62,582 nucleotides of DNA from Halomonas sp. Its GTDB lineage: Bacteria > Pseudomonadota > Gammaproteobacteria > Pseudomonadales > Halomonadaceae. Shown piece by piece: positions 55,908 through 62,582 of this stretch. The stretch lies in the NCBI RefSeq assembly GCF_014859505.1, contig NZ_JACUUD010000005.1:1-62582 (forward strand), given 5' to 3'. The position numbers and the translations under genes are program-made. Within the stretch, counting starts at the first letter, position 1. Each line of letters starts with the position of its first letter. The notes beneath the pieces were generated by a model. That model was not told where the DNA came from and did no database searches. It saw only the letters and a list, made by a program, of their open reading frames with translations.

Positions 55908-57410
55908 ATGACGCTGGCGATTGTCCATACCCGTGCGGGCCTCGGCCTCGAGGCCCCCGAGGTGCAGGTGGAGGTTCACCTGGCCAACGGCCTGCCGGGG
56001 ATGACCCTGGTCGGTCTGCCCGAGACGGCGGTGAAGGAGAGCCGCGAGCGGGTGCGCAGCGCCCTGCTCAACGCCGGCTTCGACTACCCCCTGCGACGCA
56101 TCACCCTCAACCTGGCGCCCGCCGACCTGCCCAAGGAGGGCGGCCGCTTCGATCTGCCCATCGCGCTGGGGCTGCTGCTGGCCTCGGGGCAGTTGCCCCC
56201 GAATGCCCTTGAAGGCACCGAGAGCGTCGGCGAGCTGGCCCTGGATGGCGGCCTGCGCCCGATCGTCGGCATGCTGCCCCTGGCCATGGCCACGCGGCGT
56301 GCCCGGCGCCGGCTGATCGTGCCCCGGGCCAACGCCGACGAGGCGGCGCTGGCCGGCGATCTGGAGGTGCTGCCCGCGGACCACCTGCTCGAGGTGGTCG
56401 CCCACCTGCTGGGGCAGACGCCCATCGTGCCCCACCGCCTGTCGCGCCCGCCGCAGACGGCCACATCGCTGCCCGACCTCGCCGAGGTGCGCGGCCAGTA
56501 CCAGGCGCGCCGTGCCCTGGAGGTGGCCGCCGCCGGGTCACACAACCTGCTGTTCGCCGGGCCTCCGGGCACGGGCAAGACCATGTTGGCCAGCCGCCTG
56601 CCGGGCATCCTGCCGCCCCTCACCGACGACGAGGCCCTGCAGGTGGCGGCGGTGCGTTCGGTCAGCGGGCTGCCGCTGGCCGCCGAGTGGGGGCGGCGGC
56701 CCTTTCGGGCGCCGCACCACACCGCCAGCGCCGTGGCCCTGGTGGGCGGCGGCTCGAGGCCCCGCCCCGGGGAGATCTCCCTGGCTCATAACGGGGTGCT
56801 GTTCCTCGATGAGCTGCCGGAGTTCTCCCGACATGTGCTGGAGGTGATGCGCGAGCCCATGGAGTCGGGGCAGATCCATATCGCCCGGGCCAGCCATCAA
56901 CGCCGATTTCCGGCCCGTTTTCAGCTGGTGGCGGCCATGAACCCCTGTCCCTGTGGCCACCTGGGCGATCCCCGCCAGGCCTGCCACTGCACCGCGGCCC
57001 AGATCCAACGCTACCAGGCGCGGCTCTCCGGGCCGCTGCTCGATCGCATCGATCTGCAGGTGGAGGTGCCGGCGCTGCCGCCGGAGCAGCTCACTGCGGC
57101 CGTGACCGGCGAGGACTCGGCGACGGTGCGCCGGCGGGTGGTAGCCGCCCGGGAGCGGCAGCTGGCGCGGGGGGCGCTCAATGCGCACCTGGCGGGGCGG
57201 GAGCTGGAGGCGGCCTGCGACCTCGCCGGCGCCGACCGGGCCTGGCTGGCGCAGGTACTGGAGCGGCTCCGGCTATCGGCGCGAGCCTACCACCGGGTGC
57301 TGCGGGTGGCGCTGACCCTGGCCGACCTGGCGGGCCAGCCGAAGCCGGCCCGGGAGCAGCTGATCGAGGCGATCGGCTATCGCCAGCTGGATCGGCTGCT
57401 CAAGGGATGA
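55908..57410 (+). CDS. comM: ComM/YifB-type magnesium-chelatase-like AAA+ ATPase
   Basis: This 500-residue protein has an N-terminal Lon-like domain (GLEAPEVQVEVHLANGLPGM) and an AAA+ core with Walker A FAGPPGTGKTMLASRLPG and Walker B GVLFLDELPEFS. RHVLEVMREPMESGQIHI and AAMNPCPCGHLG are family marks, and RLSARAYHRVLRVALTLADL ends the protein. In Vibrio ComM is a branch-migration helicase used in natural transformation. It follows ubiK by 66 bases. Confidence 0.94.
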   Translation: MTLAIVHTRAGLGLEAPEVQVEVHLANGLPGMTLVGLPETAVKESRERVRSALLNAGFDYPLRRITLNLAPADLPKEGGRFDLPIALGLLLASGQLPPNALEGTESVGELALDGGLRPIVGMLPLAMATRRARRRLIVPRANADEAALAGDLEVLPADHLLEVVAHLLGQTPIVPHRLSRPPQTATSLPDLAEVRGQYQARRALEVAAAGSHNLLFAGPPGTGKTMLASRLPGILPPLTDDEALQVAAVRSVSGLPLAAEWGRRPFRAPHHTASAVALVGGGSRPRPGEISLAHNGVLFLDELPEFSRHVLEVMREPMESGQIHIARASHQRRFPARFQLVAAMNPCPCGHLGDPRQACHCTAAQIQRYQARLSGPLLDRIDLQVEVPALPPEQLTAAVTGEDSATVRRRVVAARERQLARGALNAHLAGRELEAACDLAGADRAWLAQVLERLRLSARAYHRVLRVALTLADLAGQPKPAREQLIEAIGYRQLDRLLKG

Positions 57411-57447
57411 AGGGAGAAAAGGGACAGAAGGGAGAGCAGAGGCGCGG

Positions 57448-57933
57448 CTACAGCGCCGAGGCGTCCAGGGCGCCCTGCAGGCTCTCCTCCCACATCACCG
57501 ATTCGCCGTCCGGACGGCGCAGCACCAGGGTCAGCCGATAGGGCAGCAGCTCTCGATCCGAGAGCCGCAGGCGAGGGCCATCGGCCATCAGGCGGCTCTC
57601 CAGGCGCCATTGATTGGCGCCGCCCCCGGTGCCCATGCTCTCGGTCCAGTCCAGCACCTGGGGGCCATCGCTCACCGCCAGCAGGGCCCGTGTCAGGCTC
57701 TCCCGGAAGCGTTCCTGGCCGATGCCGAGTTCGCCGTTCACCTCCGGGGCCGCCAGCAGCAGCACCTGGTCGGCGGGCGGCTGTGGCAGGGCGGGGGCCC
57801 CCATCACGCGGCTTGCGGCGCGCTCGCCCAGGTTGAGCAGCGCCTGGCGCAGGGTCTCGGGACGGTCGGGGGCGGCGGCACAACCGAGCAGCAGCAGCGG
57901 CAGGGCCAGCGGGAAGAGGTGGCGAGCGTTCAT
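57448..57933 (-). CDS. Predicted lipoprotein of unknown function
   Basis: This 161-residue protein begins with a lipoprotein signal, LFPLALPLLLLGCAAAP (lipobox LLGC, Cys18). The mature part has QVLLLAAPEVNGELGIGQER and LLPYRLTLVLRRPDGESVMW near its end, faintly like LpoB-type periplasmic domains, but that is only a guess. It overlaps the hydrolase gene by 4 bases, so the two are translationally coupled. Confidence 0.72.
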   Translation of the reverse strand: MNARHLFPLALPLLLLGCAAAPDRPETLRQALLNLGERAASRVMGAPALPQPPADQVLLLAAPEVNGELGIGQERFRESLTRALLAVSDGPQVLDWTESMGTGGGANQWRLESRLMADGPRLRLSDRELLPYRLTLVLRRPDGESVMWEESLQGALDASAL

Positions 57934-58916
57934 GGGGGGTCGGTCTCCTGTTGGGAGGCGGTGGGCTCGAGGGAGTCGATGAAGCGATCCAGGGTATCGA
58001 AGAGCGACCGGCGAATCGGTTCCGCCTCGTTGACCAGATGGTGACGCGCCTCTGGGTGGCGGTGGATCTCGGCATTGGGGAACTTGCGCGCCAGCACGGC
58101 CAGGTTCCACTCCCAGTCCACCGTCAGGTCCTGTTCGCCCTGCAGGATCAGGGTCTTCACCGGATTGGGGGGCAGGGCAAGCAGCCGGGGCATCCAGCGG
58201 CGCATGGCGCTGACCCAGCCGATGGCGACGCGGTCGGTCTGCAGCGGGTCTCCATCGCGCAGGAAGTCGGCGAACTCGGCATCGGTGGAGTTGGCGCGGA
58301 ACTTGCGCGGGATGGAGCGTACGAACGGCCCCACCAGCAGGTGCAGCCAGCTGGACTGGTTCCAGCCCCAGGGGCGCACCAGGGGGGCCAGCAGGGCCAG
58401 GCCGGCCCAGTGGCCATCGTCACCGCGGGTCAGGGCATCGGTGGCCAGGATCGCCGCCCCGGTGCTCTGGCCCACGCCGATCCAGGGGCGCGGGGCCAGG
58501 CCCGCCTCTTCCAGATGCCGCTGCAGGGCGCGCAGGCAGCCGCCATAGTCATCGAAGTCGTCGATGGAGGCGCGAGCCCCACTGGAGAGGCCGTGGCCGG
58601 GCAGATCCCACAGCACCACTCGCCAGTTGCGGTCGAGCAGACGCTCGAGCAGGTGGCGGTATAGCCCCAGGTGGTCGAAGTAGCCGTGCACCACGAAGGC
58701 GGTGCCGACCGGCTCGGCAGGGCTCCATACCTGGGTCCAGAGGCGGAAGTTGCTCGCATCCACATAGCCCACGTGCAGCCCCACATGCTCGGCGAGCAGG
58801 GGCGCCAGTCCGTAGTGGCCCAGGTAGCGTTCCAGGTGGTCATCGCCGAGTTCCGGCGCAGCCGGTGTGACCAGCCGTACGGTACCCAGCGCCTGGAGTG
58901 GGGTGAAGTCGCTCAT
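57930..58916 (-). CDS. Alpha/beta hydrolase, lysophospholipase-like
   Basis: This 328-residue protein has an alpha/beta hydrolase fold: AFVVHGYFDHLGLYRHLLER, WDLPGHGLSSG, the nucleophile elbow GVGQSTGAAI (Ser near residue 145), and ILQGEQDLTVDWEWN with the late Asp and HHLVNE with the His. It is closest in pattern to PldB-like monoacylglycerol or lysophospholipid hydrolases; the substrate is unproven. GGAGG precedes the ATG at 58916. It overlaps the lipoprotein gene downstream. Confidence 0.85.
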   Translation of the reverse strand: MSDFTPLQALGTVRLVTPAAPELGDDHLERYLGHYGLAPLLAEHVGLHVGYVDASNFRLWTQVWSPAEPVGTAFVVHGYFDHLGLYRHLLERLLDRNWRVVLWDLPGHGLSSGARASIDDFDDYGGCLRALQRHLEEAGLAPRPWIGVGQSTGAAILATDALTRGDDGHWAGLALLAPLVRPWGWNQSSWLHLLVGPFVRSIPRKFRANSTDAEFADFLRDGDPLQTDRVAIGWVSAMRRWMPRLLALPPNPVKTLILQGEQDLTVDWEWNLAVLARKFPNAEIHRHPEARHHLVNEAEPIRRSLFDTLDRFIDSLEPTASQQETDPP

Positions 58917-59049
58917 CGTATCCTCCGCGGCGCCCGGCAATGCTAGCCCCAAGCGTGGGCCGACACCATGGAAAGCGGGCGCCTCGTCCGCCCCTGACTT
59001 ATCTTTTGGTCTAGCTGCGTGCGATCCCGGCGCTTTGCGTGTTTACATA

Positions 59050-59064
59050 TGGAAGTATTTTCCA
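59050..59064. promoter_or_regulatory. IclR-type operator upstream of glcB
   Basis: TGGAAGTATTTTCCA matches the E. coli IclR palindrome TGGAAATNATTTCCA at 12 of 14 defined positions and lies 87 bases before the glcB ATG. A CCA-N6-TGG spaced pair overlaps it. This suggests glyoxylate-linked control of glcB by an IclR-family protein. Confidence 0.58.
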
Positions 59065-59150
59065 CAAAATTGGAGTTACGCAGTCACTTCACCCCTGTCC
59101 CGGCAGCCTGGCATGCGACCCGCCGACTGCCAAGCACGAGGAGATCCACC

Positions 59151-61337
59151 ATGACCCAACGTGTCACTCGCCATCGCCTTCAGGTGGCCGCCGAACTGGA
59201 CCGCTTCATCAGCGAACAGGCACTTCCGGGCACCGGCGTCGATGCCGAAGCGTTCTGGGTGGGCGTCGATGCCCTCTTCCATGATCTGACCCCGAGGAAC
59301 CACGAACTGCTCGCCGAGCGCGATCGCCTGCAGGAGCAGCTTGACGCCTGGCACCGCGAAAACCCTGGCCCGGTGGGGGACATGGCCGCCTATCGCGGCT
59401 TTCTCAAGGAGATCGGCTACCTGGTCGAGGCGCCGGCCAAGGTCGCGGTGACCACCGCCCAGGTCGACCGCGAGATCGCCGTCCAGGCCGGCCCGCAGCT
59501 GGTGGTGCCGGTGAATAACGCCCGCTACGCGCTGAACGCCGCCAATGCGCGCTGGGGCAGCCTCTACGATGCCCTCTACGGCACCGATGCCATCTCCGAG
59601 GAGGGCGGTGCCGAGAAGGGCACGAGCTTCAACCCCAAGCGCGGCGAGAAGGTGATCGCCTATGCCCGCGGCATGCTGGATCGCGCTGCCCCGCTGGCCA
59701 CCGGCTCCCACCGGGACGCCGTCAAGTATGCCCTGCGTGACGGCCATCTGGTGGTGACCCTGGAGGGCGGCCGCGAGACCGGCCTCAAGGATCCCGGCAA
59801 GCTGGTGGGCTATACCGGCGAGGCGGCCAGCCCCGACTCGGTGCTGCTGGTCAATCACGGGCTGCACCTGGAGATCCAGATCGACCCGAGCCACCCCATC
59901 GGCAAGACCGACCCGGCCGGCGTCAAGGATCTCGTGGTCGAGGCGGCGCTGACCACCATCATGGATTGCGAGGACTCCGTGGCCGCGGTGGACGCCGAGG
60001 ACAAGGTGGGCGTCTACGGCAACTGGCTGGGCCTGATGAAGGGCGACCTGGAAGAGCAGGTGGAGAAGGGCGACAAGACCATCACCCGTCGCCTGCATGC
60101 CGACCGCGAGTTCACCACCCCGGATGGCGGCACCCTGACCCTCCCGGGTCGTTCGCTGATGTTCGTGCGCAACGTCGGCCACCTGATGACCACCCCGGCG
60201 GTGCTCGACGCCGATGGCAACGAACTGCCCGAGGGCATCCTCGACGCCATCCTCACCGGCCTGATCGCCCTGCACGACCTCAAGAAGGGTGAAGGCGAGC
60301 CGCGCAACTCCCGCACCGGCTCCATGTACATCGTCAAGCCGAAGATGCACGGCCCGAAGGAGGTCGCCTTCTCCAACGAGCTGTTCGGCCGCGTCGAGGA
60401 CCTGCTGGGCATGTCCCGCGACACCCTCAAGATGGGCATCATGGACGAGGAGCGCCGCACCACCGTCAACCTCAAGGCGTGCATCAATGAGGCCGCCTCC
60501 CGTGTGGTCTTCATCAACACCGGCTTCCTCGACCGTACCGGCGACGAGATGCACACCGCCATGGAGGCGGGCCCGATGATCCGCAAGGGCGACATGAAGG
60601 GCGCCGCCTGGATCCAGGCCTACGAGAAGAACAACGTGCAGGTCGGCCTGGCCTGCGGGCTGCGCGGCCGTGCCCAGATCGGCAAGGGCATGTGGGCCAT
60701 GCCCGACCTGATGGCCGCCATGCTGGAGCAGAAGATCGGCCACCCCAAGGCCGGCGCCAACACCGCCTGGGTGCCCTCGCCCACCGCCGCTACCCTGCAC
60801 GCTCTGCACTACCACCAGGTGGATGTCACTGCCATTCAGCGCGAGCTGGAGGCCCAGGGCGAGCCTGCCCTTCTGGAAAAGCTCCTGGATGACCTGCTCA
60901 CCGTGCCGGTGGTCGCCGAGGCCAACTGGTCCGAGGAGGAGCTGCAGCAGGAGCTCGACAACAACTGTCAGGGCATCCTCGGCTACGTGGTGCGCTGGGT
61001 CGAGCACGGCGTGGGCTGCTCCAAGGTGCCGGACATCCACGATGTGGGCCTGATGGAGGACCGCGCCACCCTGCGGATCTCCAGCCAGCACATCGCCAAC
61101 TGGCTGCACCACGGCGTGGTCGACGCCGCGCGGGTTCAGGAGACCCTGAAGCGCATGGCCAAGGTGGTCGACCAGCAGAACGCGGGCGACCCTACCTACA
61201 CCGCGATGAGCGCCGACTACGAGGGCTCCAGCGCCTTCCAGGCCGCCAGCGACCTGATCTTCAAGGGCCGTGTGCAGCCCTCCGGCTACACCGAGCCGCT
61301 CCTGCACCACTGGCGCGCCGTGCACAAGGCGAAGTAA
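59151..61337 (+). CDS. glcB: Malate synthase G
   Basis: This 728-residue enzyme condenses glyoxylate and acetyl-CoA to malate. Marks are [19 protein letters not shown] (catalytic Asp/Glu region), [17 protein letters not shown] [17 protein letters not shown], and [18 protein letters not shown]. The late Cys-containing segment of form G (LSxEDVxR region) is replaced by [16 protein letters not shown]. Length matches GlcB (723 in E. coli). GAGGAG precedes the ATG, and an IclR-type palindrome lies upstream. It is monocistronic, ended by a hairpin. Confidence 0.95.
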   Translation: MTQRVTRHRLQVAAELDRFISEQALPGTGVDAEAFWVGVDALFHDLTPRNHELLAERDRLQEQLDAWHRENPGPVGDMAAYRGFLKEIGYLVEAPAKVAVTTAQVDREIAVQAGPQLVVPVNNARYALNAANARWGSLYDALYGTDAISEEGGAEKGTSFNPKRGEKVIAYARGMLDRAAPLATGSHRDAVKYALRDGHLVVTLEGGRETGLKDPGKLVGYTGEAASPDSVLLVNHGLHLEIQIDPSHPIGKTDPAGVKDLVVEAALTTIMDCEDSVAAVDAEDKVGVYGNWLGLMKGDLEEQVEKGDKTITRRLHADREFTTPDGGTLTLPGRSLMFVRNVGHLMTTPAVLDADGNELPEGILDAILTGLIALHDLKKGEGEPRNSRTGSMYIVKPKMHGPKEVAFSNELFGRVEDLLGMSRDTLKMGIMDEERRTTVNLKACINEAASRVVFINTGFLDRTGDEMHTAMEAGPMIRKGDMKGAAWIQAYEKNNVQVGLACGLRGRAQIGKGMWAMPDLMAAMLEQKIGHPKAGANTAWVPSPTAATLHALHYHQVDVTAIQRELEAQGEPALLEKLLDDLLTVPVVAEANWSEEELQQELDNNCQGILGYVVRWVEHGVGCSKVPDIHDVGLMEDRATLRISSQHIANWLHHGVVDAARVQETLKRMAKVVDQQNAGDPTYTAMSADYEGSSAFQAASDLIFKGRVQPSGYTEPLLHHWRAVHKAK

Positions 61338-61377
61338 CCAGCCATCGAGCAGGCCGGCGCGGCCTATCGTGAACCAG

Positions 61378-61412
61378 AGCGCCCCGGGTATCTGCCCGGG
61401 GCGCTTTCGGTT
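61378..61412 (+). terminator. Terminator of glcB
   Basis: AGCGCCCCGGG pairs perfectly over 11 bp with CCCGGGGCGCT around a TATCTG loop, followed by TTCGGTT. Confidence 0.88.
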
Positions 61413-61461
61413 ATGTTGACGCCAGCGTCAATTCGCCCCATCCACTGCAAGGAGCCCCCCG

Positions 61462-61875
61462 ATGACCGTGATGACCGCCGCTACCATCGAGGACTTTCTC
61501 GACGAGGTCTTTCCTCAGCGTATCGGGACCATCGAGGCCGTCGATCACATGCGCGCCACCATGAGCCTGGCCATCGACGACGACCACTTGCGTCCCGGCG
61601 CCAGCGTCTCCGGTCCCACCCTGATGGGGCTGGCCGATGTCTGCCTCTATGTGGCGATCCTGGCCCAGATCGGTCCCGAACCCATGGCGGTCACCAGCGA
61701 CCTGCACTGCCGCTTCCTGCGCCGTCCGCGGGGCGACCGCGACATCATCGCCACGGCGCGAATCCTCAAGCTGGGCCGGCGCCTGGCGGTGGGAGAGGTG
61801 CAGCTCTTCTCTGCCGGCGACGAGGAGCCGGTGGCGCTGGTCACCGCCACCTATGCCCTGCCGGACCGCGACTGA
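61462..61875 (+). CDS. PaaI-type hotdog thioesterase
   Basis: This 137-residue hotdog-fold protein has LRPGASVSGPTLMGLADVCL, in which the usual GG-hairpin Asp/Glu position is held by LADV, and VTSDLHCRFLRRPRGDRDII on the second strand. It probably hydrolyses a short acyl-CoA; the substrate is unknown. AAGGAG precedes the ATG. It stands alone after glcB, with no phenylacetate genes nearby. Confidence 0.85.
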   Translation: MTVMTAATIEDFLDEVFPQRIGTIEAVDHMRATMSLAIDDDHLRPGASVSGPTLMGLADVCLYVAILAQIGPEPMAVTSDLHCRFLRRPRGDRDIIATARILKLGRRLAVGEVQLFSAGDEEPVALVTATYALPDRD

Positions 61876-61924
61876 GCGGGCTAAGGCCCGCGGTTCCCGC
61901 AGCACCGCGTCGATCAGGTCGGTG

Positions 61925-62305
61925 TCAGCCCTTCGGTGCGCGCAGCACCGCGCCGGCCAGCGCCAGCCAGCCGGCGATCATCAGCGCCCCGCCGAGTGGC
62001 GTGATCATGCCAAGGCCCCTCAGGCCGGTCAGCGCCATGGCGTAGAGCGAGCCCGAGAAGAGCAGCATGCCCGCCGCCCACAGGCCCATGGCCAGCCGCT
62101 GTCCCGCCAGGGGGACCGCGGCGCGCCAGGCCAGCACGGCAAGCAGCGCCAGGGTGTGCCAGGCCTGGTAGCGCACCCCGGTCTCGAAGGCCGCCGCCAG
62201 GCGCGGTGCGAGCTGCCCCTCCAGGGCGTGGGCGCCGAAGGCCCCGGCCATCACCACCACGGCGCCGGAGAGCGCCGCCCCCAGCCACCAGCCTCGGTCC
62301 TGCAT
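61925..62305 (-). CDS. DUF423 family membrane protein
   Basis: This 126-residue protein has four hydrophobic helices and the family signature VMAGAFGAHALEGQL near residue 19-33, then YQAWHTLALLAVL and GSLYAMALTGLRGLGMITPL-type residues near 85-104. Function is unknown across the family (YgdD-like). GAGG lies 8 bases before the Met at 62305. It diverges from thiS. Confidence 0.9.
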   Translation of the reverse strand: MQDRGWWLGAALSGAVVVMAGAFGAHALEGQLAPRLAAAFETGVRYQAWHTLALLAVLAWRAAVPLAGQRLAMGLWAAGMLLFSGSLYAMALTGLRGLGMITPLGGALMIAGWLALAGAVLRAPKG

Positions 62306-62468
62306 CCTGTTTTCCTCATGTCGCGTCATGGCCGCCACCGTACCCCGCCCGGGCGGACTCGGCTACAATGGTGGGCCGCAATTTCCACCCGCCGTGTGAC
62401 TTGGGCGGCGGGCCCGGTAGTAAACGCCACGCCGGCAACGACATCAACGAGAGCGCAGAGAGAACGCC

Positions 62469-62582
62469 ATGCAGATTCAGCTCAATGGCGAGGCGCATAC
62501 CCTGGCGCCCGAGCTCACGGTGGCCGCGCTGGTCGAGTCCCTGGGGCTCGCCGGTCGCCGCATCGCCGTGGAGGTGAACGAG
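62469..62582 (+). CDS. thiS: Sulfur carrier protein ThiS (partial, runs off the window)
   Basis: The first 38 residues, with QIQLNGEAHTLAPELTVAAL and a following LGLAGRRIAVEVNE, match ThiS, the ubiquitin-like sulfur carrier for the thiazole of thiamin. The C-terminal GlyGly is beyond the window. thiG would be expected next. The leader has a GC-rich hairpin but no TPP-riboswitch signature. Confidence 0.85.
   Translation, partial: MQIQLNGEAHTLAPELTVAALVESLGLAGRRIAVEVNE

Noticed and set aside
62340-62468. A TPP riboswitch ahead of thiS
   Set aside because: There is a GC-rich hairpin but no CTGAGA-type thi-box core.

Overview
The window looks like ordinary chromosome from a GC-rich, halophilic or marine gammaproteobacterium, most likely Halomonas or a close relative in the Halomonadaceae. 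The basis is gene content and order: an LPS-core block (hldD, waaF, waaA, hldE), rpiA/ilvA, the 5-formyl-THF ligase / 6S RNA / zapA / ygfB / pepP / ubiH / ubiI block known from enterics, envC-gpmI-yibN-secB, and gshB-tonB-algH-ruvX, which is the Pseudomonas order. A near-consensus ParB site (parS) beside glyQS suggests the left edge is close to the replication origin. No rRNA, tRNA, insertion sequence, prophage or CRISPR array is visible, and no stretch longer than about 300 bases lacks a gene.

Layout: 1-155 holds an 8-bp tandem repeat, a parS-like site and the glyQS terminator. 156-3205 is glyQS. 3304-14709 is a cell-envelope region (hldD, waaF, an OpgB-like phosphoglycerol transferase, a WaaE/KdtX-type glycosyltransferase, two further heptosyltransferase-family proteins, a GT4 glycosyltransferase, a KDO kinase, hldE, waaA) in which neighbouring genes repeatedly switch strand and overlap. 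14735-23469 carries rpiA, ilvA, a 31-residue membrane peptide gene with its own promoter and terminator, the 5-formyl-THF cyclo-ligase, 6S RNA, zapA, ygfB, pepP, ubiH and ubiI. 23466-31412 carries a ctpA-type protease, envC, gpmI, a rhodanese, secB, rsmE, a short CvfB-like protein and gshB. 31436-38369 carries tonB, algH, ruvX, an unknown membrane protein, pyrB, an IclR regulator, an enoyl-CoA hydratase relative and serA. 38599-44764 carries xseB-ispA-dxs, a hemolysin III homologue, ribA, hemE and a VanZ-like protein. 44987-49241 is an aapJQMP amino-acid ABC transporter. 49256-53022 has two poorly known genes, a host-attachment-family protein and a LysR/fpr divergent pair. 53125-55227 is glnK-amt plus a second PII gene. 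The right end has ubiK, a comM-like ATPase, a lipoprotein, a lysophospholipase-like hydrolase, glcB, a hotdog thioesterase, a DUF423 protein and the start of thiS.

How the parts connect: the clearest regulatory theme is nitrogen. Both the aap operon and glnK-amt are preceded by sigma-54-type elements with an NtrC-like palindrome about 120-130 bp upstream of the predicted start. glcB has an IclR-type palindrome in its leader, and the window also encodes an IclR-family protein, although a link between them is only a guess. The most interesting poorly described items are the 31-residue peptide gene, the palindrome ahead of ubiH, the overlapping LPS genes, and the two PII genes flanking amt. I did not find an obviously novel multi-gene system.
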